Assembly (NCBI GenBank): GCA_963575745.1
Contig: CAUYUJ010007481.1
Span: 1 to 37,500, forward strand
DNA from: Prorocentrum cordatum
Taxonomy: Eukaryota > Sar > Dinophyceae > Prorocentrales > Prorocentraceae
Direction: 5' to 3'
DNA length: 37,500 nt
A program made the translations under genes and the position numbers. The notes under the pieces are model-generated. The model was not told where the DNA came from and searched no databases. It saw nothing but the letters and a program-made list of their open reading frames with translations. Below are positions 1-10,117 of the stretch, one piece after another. Numbering within the stretch: position 1 is the first letter of the stretch; each line of letters opens with the position of its first letter.

Positions 1-1
1 G

Positions 2-805
2 CCCAAGGGGTCGCTTCCGCGCTGCCAGCGGGCCATCAAGGGCTTCCTCAAGGACGACCCGCCGCGGTCGGAGGACCCGTGCCCGATCGAGGCCGCCGCC
101 ATCTTGGCCTTCGACCTCCTGGGGCAGCCGACAGTCACGGCAGCCGCCGCCGGGCTCGCGTTTCTCACGCAGTACGACACGTTCGCGCGGCCCTCGGAGA
201 TCCTGAACCTGAAGAAGGAAGACGTCATCGTGCCGAGCGCCGCCGGCTACAAGCAGACCTGCATCATTGTGGCCCCGCAGGCGGCCAAAGGCAGCTCGAC
301 GCCGGCGAAGCCGGCAAAGTCAGGCGAGTTCGACGACACCGTCGTCGTGGGGCTCGAAGGGCTCGGGCTGCCGTTCATCCCTCAGCTGCTGCAGTCCCTC
401 AGAAGCCAGGCGCCCAAAGGCGCGAAGCTCTTGGCCCCGCTGACGCTGCCCCGCTACGAGAAGGAGATCAAAGACGCGGCAGTGCGCTGCCGCCTGACCG
501 ACTTGAACATCACGCCGCACTCAGCCCGCCACGGTGGGCCGTCCACGGCCGCCCACCGGAAGCTGCTCAGCCTGGCGGAGATCAAAAAGAGAGGCCGTTG
601 GCTCACGTCCAAGTCGGTGGCCCGCTACGAAAAGACCGGGAAGCTCCTCCGCCAGGTCGCCGTCATGGGGGCCAGGGACGTCGCTCGCGGCGTGCAGCTG
701 CTGGAAGGCAAGCGCGGCTCGGCCTCGTCAGAGCTGGCAGCTCGCGCGTTGCTGGTGGCCAAGAACATCCACCGGCTGCGCCGAGGCGTGCCGATGCGCG
801 CCTGA
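2..805 (+). CDS. Tyrosine recombinase (phage-integrase fold), 3' end only
   Basis: The frame is open from base 2 and stops with TGA at 803-805. The 5' end lies outside the window and no internal ATG is a convincing start. The protein carries the tyrosine-recombinase catalytic pattern: an Arg in a RPSE context (codon 188-190), a HSARH box giving the His-x-x-Arg pair (518-532), a GRW motif, and the presumed nucleophilic Tyr in a ARYEK context (codon 626-628). Enzymes of this fold cut and rejoin DNA through a covalent Tyr-DNA bond. In protists, isolated copies usually come from Crypton- or DIRS-like mobile elements. The core residues look intact and there is no frameshift, so this may be a live or recently live element. 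The Lys between the Arg and the HxxR box was not identified. No terminal repeats were found downstream. The fold is well supported; the element class is inference. Confidence 0.72.
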   Translation, partial: PKGSLPRCQRAIKGFLKDDPPRSEDPCPIEAAAILAFDLLGQPTVTAAAAGLAFLTQYDTFARPSEILNLKKEDVIVPSAAGYKQTCIIVAPQAAKGSSTPAKPAKSGEFDDTVVVGLEGLGLPFIPQLLQSLRSQAPKGAKLLAPLTLPRYEKEIKDAAVRCRLTDLNITPHSARHGGPSTAAHRKLLSLAEIKKRGRWLTSKSVARYEKTGKLLRQVAVMGARDVARGVQLLEGKRGSASSELAARALLVAKNIHRLRRGVPMRA

Positions 806-936
806 GCAACGCCTGACTAGGCAATGGCCCGCTCAGAGTATATGATACCAGTCATGAGGCATTGGCAAATTGTGAGAGTTTCCCGAACCCGCCCACCCGT
901 CTTGTACAAGACCAAGATCTGGGATATTGGAAATTT

Positions 937-1268
937 GGCCGTAAGATGTCTCGACATTCGCTCTTGGGATCCTCGCCGGCTCCAGGCCCTGTGGTCCAGC
1001 TCAGATCTCTTTCAGCAGCCTCGCTTGAGGCGGACAGTGAGTCACGAGGAAAATGATATGTGAGTGAGTCGAGCCGTTGGCCCTTCCTCTCTCTCTGCCC
1101 TCGGCCCTCGTGGGGCCGCCGCTTTGTCCCGGGGACCCCCGGTGCTCGCGCCGGTGGGTGGCGGGCCCTGGCGGGGCTCGTGGGCCTCCGGGGGTTTGCC
1201 TTTCGTCCCCTTCTCTCTCCCTCCTGCCTGGCGGTTCCCGTAATGCCCCCGCTAACGGTACAGATAAT
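937..1268. repeat. 332-bp duplicated block, copy 1
   Basis: Copy 1 of a block repeated 447 bp downstream. It starts at GGCCGTAAGATG and ends at CAGATAAT. I count about two substitutions between copies and no indels, so the duplication is recent. The block has open frames on both strands, but these are equally open in both copies and encode nothing recognisable. It begins about 130 bp after the recombinase stop codon, so it may be the 3' flank of that element. Confidence 0.9.
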
Positions 1269-1383
1269 TGCCAGTTGTACGCGTCTTATCTGCAGTGGGA
1301 GGGGTTGGTTCCGAAGGCGCCCAGCCCGCCCTCCCCCTTTTAATGTTCCGAGTTTCGATTCCGTTCGACTCGAGCGTGCTCGA

Positions 1384-1715
1384 GGCCGTAAGATGTCTCG
1401 ACATTCGCTCTTGGGATCCTCGCCGGCTCCAGGCCCTGTGGTCCAGCTCAGATCTCTTTCAGCAGCCTCGCTTGAGGCGGACAGTGAGTCACGAGGAAAA
1501 TGATATGTGAGTGAGTCGAGCCGTTGGCCCTTCCTCTCTCTCTGCCCTCGGCCCTCGTGGGGCCGCCGCTTTGTCCCGGGGACCCCCGGTGCTCGCGCCG
1601 GTGGGTGGCGGGCCCTGGCGGGGCTCGTGGGCCTCCGGGGGTTTGCCTTTCGTCCCCTTTTCTCTCCCTCCTGCCTGGCGGCTCCCGTAATGCCCCCGCT
1701 AACGGTACAGATAAT
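1384..1715. repeat. 332-bp duplicated block, copy 2
   Basis: Copy 2 of the block at 937-1268. The 115 bp between the copies (1269-1383) are not repeated, so this is a spaced direct repeat and not a simple tandem. After the block the two copies diverge at once, which puts the 3' edge of the duplicated unit just after CAGATAAT. Confidence 0.9.
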
Positions 1716-2274
1716 ATGTATACTTCTTCGCCCCCCGCGTTTTCCCATAAACGGACGCCCGAAGAGGGCAAGAGTCTCTCACGCTTGGTGGCACCAAAGT
1801 GGCCCGCAGAATTTGAATTGCTTCCGGCCCAGAAGTAGCGTCAATGGTACATTTTCAGGCTTTGGAGCCTCTGGACGCCCTGGAAGAGGTCATGAGGGGC
1901 CCTTGAAGGTATGAGCGTGTGGCCTGCGGCCGTGTTGAGCTCGTCTTGGGTTGCTGTTGGACCTGCTTCTACGTGTCTTGAGGCCGTCCTCGGTCGATCA
2001 TGCACTGTCTTGGAGCCGTCATTGGGGCCTCGTTGGACCGCTGGGAGACCGTACAGAGCGGGCCACGGGTGTCGTGAGGCCTCATGGTGATTCCCGCATA
2101 CGTTTTGGAAGACATGTGTGTCCAAGAAATGTGGACAGTCAGAACACCGAAGCAGAACATGTGTTCACCATGTGCAAATTCATTCCTTTGTTTTCATCCT
2201 CCTCATCTTCCTCCTCCGTCACGCCCAGGAACGCAACAATAAATCATCTCGTTTCATCCCTTTTCCTTCATCCT

Positions 2275-2314
<40 letters not shown>

Positions 2315-3390
2315 TTCCCTCCTTCTCATCTTTCTCATTGCCACGTGCGCATGCTGAGCAATATTTCAGGCTGGTGAGCCTCGACTGGAGCACAGCTCCA
2401 AGTTGTCCTGACCTTCTTGGCATGGTCCAGAGCACTTGCCCTGCCCATGCCGCTTCCGCGAGAGGGTGCTTCCCCTAAGCAGTGCTGTCCGGCATCGTCT
2501 CTCTGGATAAGCATGTTCTCCCCCGCTGTTCATACTGGCTGGTGCGATTCGCCCACCAGGAGGCAGCAGGAAACAGAAGCGGCACAGCGACGTGCGACGG
2601 GCCTGGCCCGGATGGCAGGGCAAACGCAGGATGCGAACAAGAACGTGGCATCATCATTGCAGAAGTTCGCGGCGCATTTGTGGAGAGCAAGGGGGGGAAG
2701 GGACCGGGGGACGGAGCTTGCACAAGATCAAACGGTCCGGGTGCAGCGGAAACAGGAAACGACCCGCCGAGTTCAGTTGAGCGCGTGGTGGCATGGAGGT
2801 CGCGCATGAAAGAGGGTTGGCATAGGCACGGGCGCGGCAAAAGGAGGGGCGGGCAGGTGGGCACGTGGTGGAGGGGCAAGCCTTCCAAAAGGGGTCAGAG
2901 CAGGCGGGGTCGGAGGATTGCCGGGGCGGGGGAGACTGACACAGCTGCAGGGCCCCTGGGGCGTGGAAGGGGGGGATGGGGCGCTCGCACAGGAGGGGTC
3001 ATCGATGGGACATGGGGCAAACAAAATGTACCGATACCACTACTGGCACGGCCTCTCCGTGGGCGCGTTCGGGCCAGGATTTCGAGGCGAATCTCGCGGT
3101 GGCGACGAGGGCCTCCTGGGAGGCCCCAAAAGGGGAGAGCGGGCGAAGGGTAGAGGTATGGGTACCTTTTCTTCCTCCGAGGACTGTCCCCCCCTCGTGG
3201 TCCCTCCTCCTCCTTCTCCTCCTTCTCCTCCTCCTCCTCCTCCTCCTCCTATTGGCCTGGATGCGGGACTTGGGATGGGGGGTTCGATCGAGGCACCAGA
3301 GGCATGTTGCGGTCGAGGACTCTCCTGCAGTGCCCTGTGCCCCTCGGCTCTCTCCTGAAGAGGGCGGGGGCCCGTCCTGAAGTGACAGGA
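1716..3390. other. No gene recognised; degenerate repeats and a CT tract
   Basis: About 1850-2090 is built from diverged words of the GGCCTCTTGGGGC type that recur across the window. 2281-2330 is a CT dinucleotide tract. 2480-3150 has several overlapping open frames of similar quality, and none shows a recognisable domain. 3201-3250 is a TCC microsatellite. The 20-nt flank CTTCCTCCGAGGACTGTCCC appears at 3171-3190 and again at 3641-3660, beside a second TCC tract. Confidence 0.6.
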
Positions 3391-3402
3391 TCTCTCGTCC
3401 AG
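3391..3402 (+). promoter_or_regulatory. Candidate spliced-leader trans-splice acceptor
   Basis: A pyrimidine run ending in AG (TCTCTCGTCCAG) lies 13 nt before the ATG at 3416. Dinoflagellate nuclear mRNAs receive a 22-nt spliced leader at such an acceptor, often very close to the start codon. The position fits, but the motif is short and could be chance. Confidence 0.35.
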
Positions 3403-3415
3403 CGATTATTTTCAC

Positions 3416-3584
3416 ATGTGGTCTGCTTCGAGCGCCATCTGTTTGTGGGCCCTGCTGGTGGCGGAAGTGGCAATGGGTTGCGACGCCGAACCCAAACACC
3501 ACCCAGCAGGAGCCCACTCTCCTTCAGTCGATGCTTTCGCGTCGGCCGAGGTCGAGGCCAGCGGTCGGACGTGGACCTTCTCGG
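3416..3584 (+). CDS. Candidate first exon with signal peptide
   Basis: The exon starts at ATG 3416 with a classic secretory leader: a short N-terminus, a hydrophobic core (AICLWALLVAEVAMG) and a following polar, acidic stretch beginning CDAEPKHH. It reads about 56 residues to a canonical donor, G|GTACGT at 3584/3585, which leaves one base of the next codon. The product would enter the ER or secretory route. A TCC microsatellite starts about 9 bp after the donor, and a plausible trans-splice acceptor sits 13 nt before the ATG. The next exon was not identified. It could be the 5' exon of the JmjC-like gene whose exons appear from 12313 onward, but that link is only positional (same strand, downstream). 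It could also be a separate gene. Confidence 0.45.
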
Positions 3585-3593
3585 GTACGTCGT

Positions 3594-3648
3594 CTCCTCC
3601 TCCTCCTCCTCCTCCTCCTCCTCCTTCTCCTCCTCCTCCTCTTCCTCC
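3594..3648 (+). repeat. TCC microsatellite
   Basis: A nearly pure (TCC)n run just inside the putative intron that starts at 3585. Long serine or proline frames through it are artefacts. Confidence 0.95.
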
Positions 3649-3795
3649 GAGGACTGTCCCTGCTCAGTCTCCTCCGTGCTCCCTGCTCGGGATGGTCATC
3701 CTGGGGCGGCAGCATCAGTAGCGGAGGCGGGCGGGTGCGGCAGCAGAGCAGCGGAATTCGGGCAGCAACAGCGGGGCGGGAGCAGCAGCGGCGGG

Positions 3796-4350
3796 AAGGG
3801 GAGGAGGAGGAGGAGGTGGAGGAGGAGAACGAGGAGGAGGAGGAGGAGGCAGGAGGAGGGAGAGGGGGTGGAAGAGAAGGGGGAGGAGGAGGGGAGGGAG
3901 GATGAGTGTGAGGATGAGAAGGAGGAAGGGGAGGAGGGGAAGGAGGAGGAGGAGAGGAGGAGGGGGAGGAGGAGCAGGAGGAGGAGGAGGAGGAGAGGAG
4001 GAAGAGGAGGAGGAGAGGAGGTAAGGGAGGAGGAGAGGAAGGAAGAGGAGGAGAGGGAGGAGGTGAGGGAGGAGAGGAGGAGGAGTAGAGGAGGAGGAGG
4101 AGGAGGAGGAGCAGAGGAGGAAGGAGGAGGGGAGAGGGGGGGGGAGGAGAGGGAGGAGGTGAGGGAGGAGGGGGAGGAGGAGGAGGAGGAGGAGGGGAAG
4201 GAGGAGGAGGAGGAGGAGGAGGAGGAGGAGGAGGAGGAGGGGGAGGAAGAGGAGAAGAAGGCGGAGGAGGAGGACTCCTACGAGGATGAGGGAGAGCGGC
4301 GGCAGGAGGAGGGGGATGAGGTGAGGGAGGAGGAGGAGGAGCGGTGCTTG
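3796..4350 (+). repeat. Long GGA-rich purine tract (about 555 bp)
   Basis: The + strand is almost all G and A, built from GGA triplets with scattered GAA, GGG and AGT interruptions. Long acidic (Glu/Gly/Arg) or, on the other strand, proline/leucine frames cross it, but they only translate the repeat. The homopurine strand could form triplex or slipped structures. The TCC tract at 3594-3648 lies about 150 bp upstream in the opposite sense. Confidence 0.95.
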
Positions 4351-5790
4351 CGGGCGGAACGCGGTGCTCACAAGCACGGTGTGATGCTCGCAGGCGTGGT
4401 GTGATGGCCACAGACAGGTCGATGTTGTGTTCGTTAGCTACTGGCGTTCAATGGCACAGCGTGGTGCTCGCAGGCGCAGTTGTGCTCACAGACATGTTAT
4501 GGTAGTGTTCGCATGAATTTGGCATGCTCACATGTCGAGTTTGGTGCTGACTGGGTCTGGAATGCTCCAGTGCGTGCTGGTGGCGGCCGCAAGCTACTGC
4601 GCTAGAGGCAGGATATGGCTTCCCTCGCCGCTTGTTGGTCGTGAGCGCGCTGTGGTGCTCACAGGCATGTAACGTGCGCGCCGGGGTGGTCACAGGGAGC
4701 TTCTTGTGCTCGCAGGCGTATGTCTGTGCTCTCTGGCTATTGTGCTGGAAGGGTCCGGTATAATGTTGTGATTGTTTTCAATGTTGCTGTGGTACTCGGA
4801 TGCTACTGCTGTGCTTGCAGGTTGTGGCGCTCGCGAGTTCCTGTGGGATTGGCACGGTCTGGCCTTTTGCCGTGGATCTGGTAACGGTCGCTACTTGTTG
4901 TGGAAATGACGGGGTATGGATTTCCAAGCCGTCTGATCGTCGCAATCACACCGTGGTGCTCTCAGGGGCTTGTTGTGTTCGCAGGCGTACCGCTGCGCTC
5001 GCAAGCCTATTGTGGTAGGCATTTCGTATGTTTTCTGCACACATGATGGTGCTCGCAGGCTTTTGTGGCCTGGCGTGGTCGGGCTTCATCACATGCTGAT
5101 CGCACGCGCATTGTGGCACCCACAGGCATATCGTGGCGCTCGCAAGCGCACCGTGGCAGACGCAGGCTGTTTCGCTACTGGCAGTCTCGTGCGCATTGTT
5201 CTACGTACTTGTGGAATTGCTGCCGACTTCGCAGCCAGTCTTCGTAGGTTGCTGCGTTCACAAGAATATTGCGCAATTTTGGAAAGCTCTGGCGTGCTGC
5301 TGTGACCATCGCGGCGGTCGCAGGCTACTGTGGACTTGTGCACCTGGCAGCTTCAGATTTTCATCGCCGCCTCTTGGTCGCAAGCGCATGTTGATGCTTA
5401 CGTGGACGCTGTGGTGTCCGCAACGCGCTGCGATGCTCACAGGCAAAGATCTCGTGCTTGCAGGCATACAGTGGTAACTCTAAGGGTCCAGCACACTGTT
5501 GTGCATATTGTGGCGATCGCAGGCCATGTGCATCTTCGCATGTTGTGGCGCTCGCGCGCCCTCGTAGCGCAGGCAGAGTATCTTAAACTGTTGCGCATGC
5601 TGTGGCGCTCTCAGGTTATTGTGGTTCGGGTGTCGGCTTTCCGTCTGCATCTAGCGGTCATTCGTACGCTGGCGTTCGCAGTCACATTGCTGTCGTGTGC
5701 GGAGGCCTTTCCGTGGTCCTCGCAGAACTTCAGTGGCGCTCGCAAGCATAATGTCGTGTGCGCAGGCGTTACGACCGAACCCTTGCAGGC
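4351..5790 (+). repeat. Degenerate minisatellite, consensus GTGGTGCTCGCAGGC
   Basis: About twenty diverged copies of a 15-17-nt word, for example near 4462, 4651, 4708, 4951, 5046, 5130, 5430, 5602, 5733 and 5755. Spacing is irregular, about 20-130 bp. No open frame across the region has a recognisable domain. Confidence 0.7.
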
Positions 5791-5849
5791 TAAGGTGAAC
5801 GAGAGCGTCGCGATGGTGCCAGGTTTTGCACAGCTTGAAGGGGCAGAGT

Positions 5850-6956
5850 GAGCGGGGAGGGCGTTACGTTACGGCCCTTCCCCCTACAGCCCGCTGCGGC
5901 CAGTCTGGCATCATTCCCACTCCCAGGGGTCGCCATTTATTCCACCAGCCTTCGGCACACAGTTGCAGGTACACGCGAGGCAAATCTGCGCCCAGGGTGC
6001 GCCGACTAGTCACAGGCCTCCCCCTCCCAGGAACGAGGGAAGGCCGACGGAGGTGGAGACGTGGGAGGCGGAGGACGGTTGGAGGCCATGAGAAGCGGCG
6101 ACGGGTGGATCATGAGCATGGGTATGTCTGGATTTGCCTCCATTATTAGTTGTTCGCCCTCGTTTAGACTTCATGAGTCCCCTCGTGCTTTGTGCATCCA
6201 GGACTGCTGTTCTGATTGTTTGGGGACGCGGAGGGTGTGAACAGAACGATGGGGAGCAGATGACAGAGGCGGTGAAGGCTCAGTAAGAAGAGGACTCGAA
6301 TGAGGACACCTTGCGAGGAGAGGGAGCAGGACAACGAGAGGGGGGACTGGCGGCACTGAGTCGGTTTCACCCCACCAGAGCTTCAGAGTAGCGTCCAGCG
6401 CCTTTTGCCCGCTCCTCCCCACCCCTCCCTATCCCTCCCACCTCAAACGCTTCTCCCGCACGTGTCCTCCCTCCTTCCTTTCCTCACGCCTGTCCTCTCG
6501 GGCGTTGCGTTGGGCAGTTCGCCTCGACATGCGGACACGGGCGTACGAATGCGCCAGTGTCCGCCTCCAGGTCAACGACAGTGGACGTGTGGCACTTAGC
6601 CGACTCCCCCACCCCTCCCCGCAGCTTCAGAGCAGCGCCCAGCCCCTTTTGCCCGCGCATCCCCGCTCTTTCCCGTCCCCCTCGCCTCACATACAGTCAG
6701 GACGCTGAAGCAAGGAACAGTTTGGGTTCGGAAAGGGGCTCGGTGTTCCTTGGGTTCCTCCAGTGCTGTTCCTCCTGCCCTCCTGGGGCACGGAGGCGCT
6801 CGCAGGGCCAAGGAGGGGCCCCGTTCCTTACTCAGCGTGCCTCCTGTCAGCGGCCCGACTGGACTCCTCCCTCTCCCCTCCCTCCTGGCGTTCCTCCTCG
6901 TGCCTGCCCCTCCCGGGCTTCTGCTTGTGGGGCAGCGCGCGCTGCCATCCCCTAGT
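5850..6956. other. No gene recognised; contains a dispersed repeat
   Basis: Mostly pyrimidine-rich spacer. Two copies of a word starting GCTTCAGAG lie at 6380-6420 and 6624-6664, with a third diverged copy at 10330-10368. A short stretch at 6518-6570 could be an exon (AG before it, GTCAAC after it), but both strands give equally plausible peptides, so no call is made. Confidence 0.5.
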
Positions 6957-7193
6957 GGGCCCCGGAAACGGCAGGGCCGCTTTTTCACCGCTTCCGAAAA
7001 AATGTCCCTTGATAATGGAAACGGCCAAAAAACGGCGACCGGAAACTGCAGAAAAAAACGGCTCCAGGATTTGAACCGGAGCCGGAACCGGTCAACAAAC
7101 GGCGACGGAACCGGTAACAAAACGGCGTCGGAACCGGCAATAAATCGGCAAAACGGACCCGGTAGAAAACCGGCCCTGTCGTTTCCAGGGCCC
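6957..7193. mobile_element. Foldback/MITE-like element with 23-bp terminal inverted repeats
   Basis: The ends 6957-6979 and 7171-7193 are inverted copies with about 21 of 23 positions matching (core GGAAACG and CAGGGCCG). The interior is rich in AAACGGC words. On the minus strand it holds a stem with a 7-nt TTCAAAT loop (7059-7084) that looks like a tRNA T-arm and contains a good pol III B-box (GGTTCAAATCC). No clear target-site duplication is seen. It is probably a non-autonomous DNA element, and a tRNA-derived SINE origin is possible. Confidence 0.6.
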
Positions 7194-7312
7194 ATTAAGG
7201 CCATCCCCACCCTTCGAGGGCGGCCGCGCCCCGGGGGGGGGGTCCGCCTCCAGGACGGCGAGGGGAGCCTGCGCGTCGCCGGCTGCCCCATCGCTTCCGC
7301 TTGGCACGCAGT

Positions 7313-7359
7313 CGTTCCACCAAGAAGTGTCCCGCCAAGCCGTTCCACCAAGAAGTGTC
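7313..7359. repeat. Short tandem duplication
   Basis: The word CGTTCCACCAAGAAGTGTC occurs at 7313-7331 and again at 7341-7359, a 28-bp period. Confidence 0.8.
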
Positions 7360-7529
7360 GTTGGCACTTCGCACACAGAGGACCATACTGCTTAATGGCG
7401 GTTCGCGCCTCTGTGAGATTATACTATTACAGTGCCTCCTCCGTGATGTGTGTCCTCCGCTGCATCCCGCTGCTCGTCCTCCTCATCTTTACGCTGCTTG
7501 CGCTAGTCATGACTGTCGGAAAAGCTTGA

Positions 7530-7707
7530 GTCGGCAAGGGGCAAATGTCCTGTGCCCTCGATGCTGCGATCCCATGCTGGGGCGATTCGCGTTCCAGGAA
7601 GCGACATTGGAAGCGTCTCGCGAACGCACTCTTGGAACACAGTTGCTGCAGAAGTCGCAGCTCAACGCGCAGAACCTGAAGGCGCGCGAAGCGCACGCGC
7701 GAAAGTT
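7530..7707 (+). CDS. Candidate internal exon, helical peptide
   Basis: One frame reads without repeats or homopolymers. It starts near GANVLCPRCC and runs through an Ala/Glu/Gln/Leu-rich stretch that looks like an amphipathic helix or coiled coil, ending in KAREAHARKF. A GTTTGC donor would follow. No domain is recognised, and the acceptor is not certain (AG choices near 7540). It lies between the signal-peptide exon and the JmjC-like exons on the same strand, but nothing else ties it to them. Confidence 0.25.
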
Positions 7708-7740
7708 CGTTTGCGTGTACATGCGTTGTATCTACACATT

Positions 7741-7789
7741 CTTATGTATATATATATACATGTATATATATATATACACACACACACGC
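7741..7789. repeat. TA/CA dinucleotide microsatellite
   Basis: Alternating TATATA and ACACAC runs. The same composite recurs at 13094-13145 and 17590-17635. Confidence 0.95.
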
Positions 7790-7799
7790 CAAACCGTGT

Positions 7800-8580
7800 T
7801 TATGAGTACACGCGTATCCCAGGGGATGATGCCCGGGGCTCCGACCTGGTGGCCCCGAGCTTCCACTGCAGCACTGGGGCTCTGCGGGGGGGTCCGGGTG
7901 CTTCCTCGGATGGCCCGGGGCTCGAGGGAGCGACCGTGGAGATGCAGGGGCACGGATCCGCAGGAAGGTCCTCCACGCCACGCGCTGGTGGCCGACGGCC
8001 GAGGTCTGAAATCATGGAGCACTTGAGACTCTATCCCTGGGAGGGCCTCCTTGGGACGTCTCTCTTCTAAGGCTGTGCTCTTGTTCTCCCGGGCTTTCTT
8101 AGGACCTTCTGCGGTCCTCTCGGGCCGTCTTACTGCGCGCTCTGGAGCCATCTGGCGCCGTTCGAGTCCGTCCTGGCTCCCTCGTGGCCCCTTTGGGGCG
8201 TCCTCTTGGGCCCCATGCGGCCGTCTTGAAACTCTCACTCTTGGGGCAGTCTTGGGGCCATCTTGGGGTCCTCTGGGGGTCCGTTGGGGCCGTCTTGAGC
8301 TGGTACGAGTGGCCTCTTGGCCAGCGGTCTCGCATTCGGCCGCTTCCACTCGCCCATACAGTGGAAGCCAATGCCAAAAAGCGCACCGCCTGTAGGGTGC
8401 CCTGGGCTTTTTGGGCTTCGATGGTGTTGCTATGGGAAGCGTGATGTTCCACACCAAAAATCAGTGGACGTCGTGGGGTCTCAGGTCTGGGTTTCTTTTG
8501 TGGAAGGTTTCTTGTGGTCGAGCTCCTGCTGGTTCACATTTCGGCATCGCCCGTCGGCCAGTCCCGAAGACTGATGGGCC
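7800..8580. repeat. Degenerate GGCCTCTTGGGGC-type repeats; no gene seen
   Basis: From about 8050 to 8320 the DNA is a run of diverged words built on CTTGGGG and GGCCTCT. Similar runs lie at 8769-8920, 12945-13045, 13160-13270, 27622-27690 and 37110-37500. The rest of this stretch shows nothing recognisable. Confidence 0.6.
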
Positions 8581-8582
8581 TG

Positions 8583-8708
8583 TTTTCCACCACCACCACC
8601 ATAAGTTGGAGGGGGAGGTCCTCCTCCTCCTCCTCCTCCTCCTCCTTCTCCTTCTCCTCCTCCATCTCCTTCCCCCCTCCAACTTCTAGTGGTGGTGGTG
8701 GAAAAAAA
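8583..8708. mobile_element. Inverted repeat flanking a TCC microsatellite
   Basis: The left arm begins TTTTCCACCACCACC, followed by AAGTTGGAGGGGGAGG. The right arm is its near-exact reverse complement, ending in a run of A. The loop is a (TCC)n run (8619-8676). The arms are about 36 bp. This is a small foldback element with a microsatellite core, or a hairpin that seeded one. Confidence 0.65.
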
Positions 8709-9089
8709 AGCCCATCAAAGACGCCCCAGGGAGGCCTCCATCGGAGGCGTCGGTCGGTCCTAGGGCCTAGGGCGCTCTAAGACTGTCCAGGAGGGCCCCA
8801 GAAGACCCCAAGAGGCTTCCAAGCAGGCCCGAAGAGGCCACAAGATGCCCCCCAAAGGCTAGCACGACACTTCCAAGAGGCCCCCCAGAGGCCCCAAAGC
8901 GCCCCATCCAGGGCTTGGACACACTCAGCACCAAGGACGACCCGATAGAGCCCCATGACAGCCCACGGAGCCGCTTGGATAGGCACAGAGGTGGAGGTGG
9001 AGATGGGGGGAGTGGGGAAAGGAGGGAGCAGGACCACGAGGAGGACGCAGCTACGAAAACCCTCGAGGAGCTTCGAGTGATTGCACGTG

Positions 9090-9325
9090 TCAAGTGCTCC
9101 GCCTGTGGGCGTGTCAGCGCATCATTTTTTAGTTTCAAGACAGCGTGCTCAAGACCTCGTCCCCCTCCTGGCGTCACGTGCTCCGCCTGCTGGCGTGACA
9201 GCGCGTGATTTTTTCTCTTGTTTCAGACGGCATGCTCAAGATCTCTTTCCCCTCGTGACACTGACGTCCCCCGCATTACCGCACGTGCTCCGCCCGCCGG
9301 CGTGACAGCGCGTGCATTCGGCACG
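9090..9325. repeat. Imperfect tandem repeat, about three units
   Basis: Units begin near 9094, 9178 and 9285 with GTGCTCCGCC and contain GCGTGACAGCGCG. The first two include TTTCA(A/G)AC then GCTCAAGA. The second unit carries a splice-acceptor-like CTTGTTTCAG. No coding sense was found. Confidence 0.75.
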
Positions 9326-9329
9326 GAGG

Positions 9330-10117
9330 TGTTTTTTTTGTTCTGGGTCCGCACTGATTGCGTACATCTGGCGCCATATACCAGATGATTTCTCGCCGTT
9401 CTGGATAGGTCAAAAATAGCCATGTCATGTTAATTGCGTTGCCTGCCCATCTCTCCTGGGGCAGCAAGTAGTTTCGCTACGCCCTGCGCACACAACCTTG
9501 CAGTATTGACAAGACGACTGTGCACCAAGCGATGCGTCCCCGTCAGGCGAACCTCGGGAGGTCTTTGGTGCTGCTTCTCCCCTGTCTCTCTCTCTCTCTC
9601 TCTCGCCGGGGAATATAACTCGCCCCTTCTCTTCCTCCTGCTCCTCCTCCTCCTCCTCCACCTGGCCCTTCTCCTACTCTTCCCTCTCGTTGTTGCGCGG
9701 CGGGTGCCGCGGGGGAATGCTTCTTCCCGCTGTTGGTGGGGCCCCAGTCCGTGTCAATACGGGCGTCGAGAGCATAGGCAGTTTCCTCCGTGGGGGGGCG
9801 GTTCCACAGACCTCTTAGAGGTTAACTCGTAAAAATCCATTTCTCGGACCTGAGCTTGGCGTCGCTCGGACGTGTGCATTTTTTCTCGGCGACGGCCATC
9901 GAGGACCATCCTTGATCATTTGGCGAAACAAAACAAACACACGCACGAAATCGAATCATACACGAGGAATGGACGTCCGAGCGATGGCGAGTGAGGTCTT
10001 CGGTTGGTACGCCGTACGCGTGTGTGGCGTGTCGAACGGCGACTGGCGGCTTCCTTTGGAGTCGTCCCGTGCTTCGTGACAGAAGGTCTGCGGTTCGAGC
10101 CTTCTGGGGAGGGGAGG
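9330..10117. other. No gene recognised
   Basis: Contains a TC dinucleotide run at 9584-9604 and a short TCC run at 9628-9661. The rest is mixed sequence without a convincing frame or RNA gene. Confidence 0.5.

Noticed and set aside
1780-1830. WWHQ peptide that resembles the distal His motif of cupin oxygenases
   Set aside because: It lies upstream of the other JmjC-like exons, so the order is wrong, and there are no supporting splice sites.
3304-4404. Open frame of about 366 residues, rich in Glu, Gly and Arg
   Set aside because: It only translates the GGA tract; the other frames and strand are equally open.
10076-10107. tRNA-like hairpin with GGTTCGAGCC on the + strand
   Set aside because: The stem CAGAAGG/CCTTCTG is good, but no A-box or cloverleaf lies upstream.
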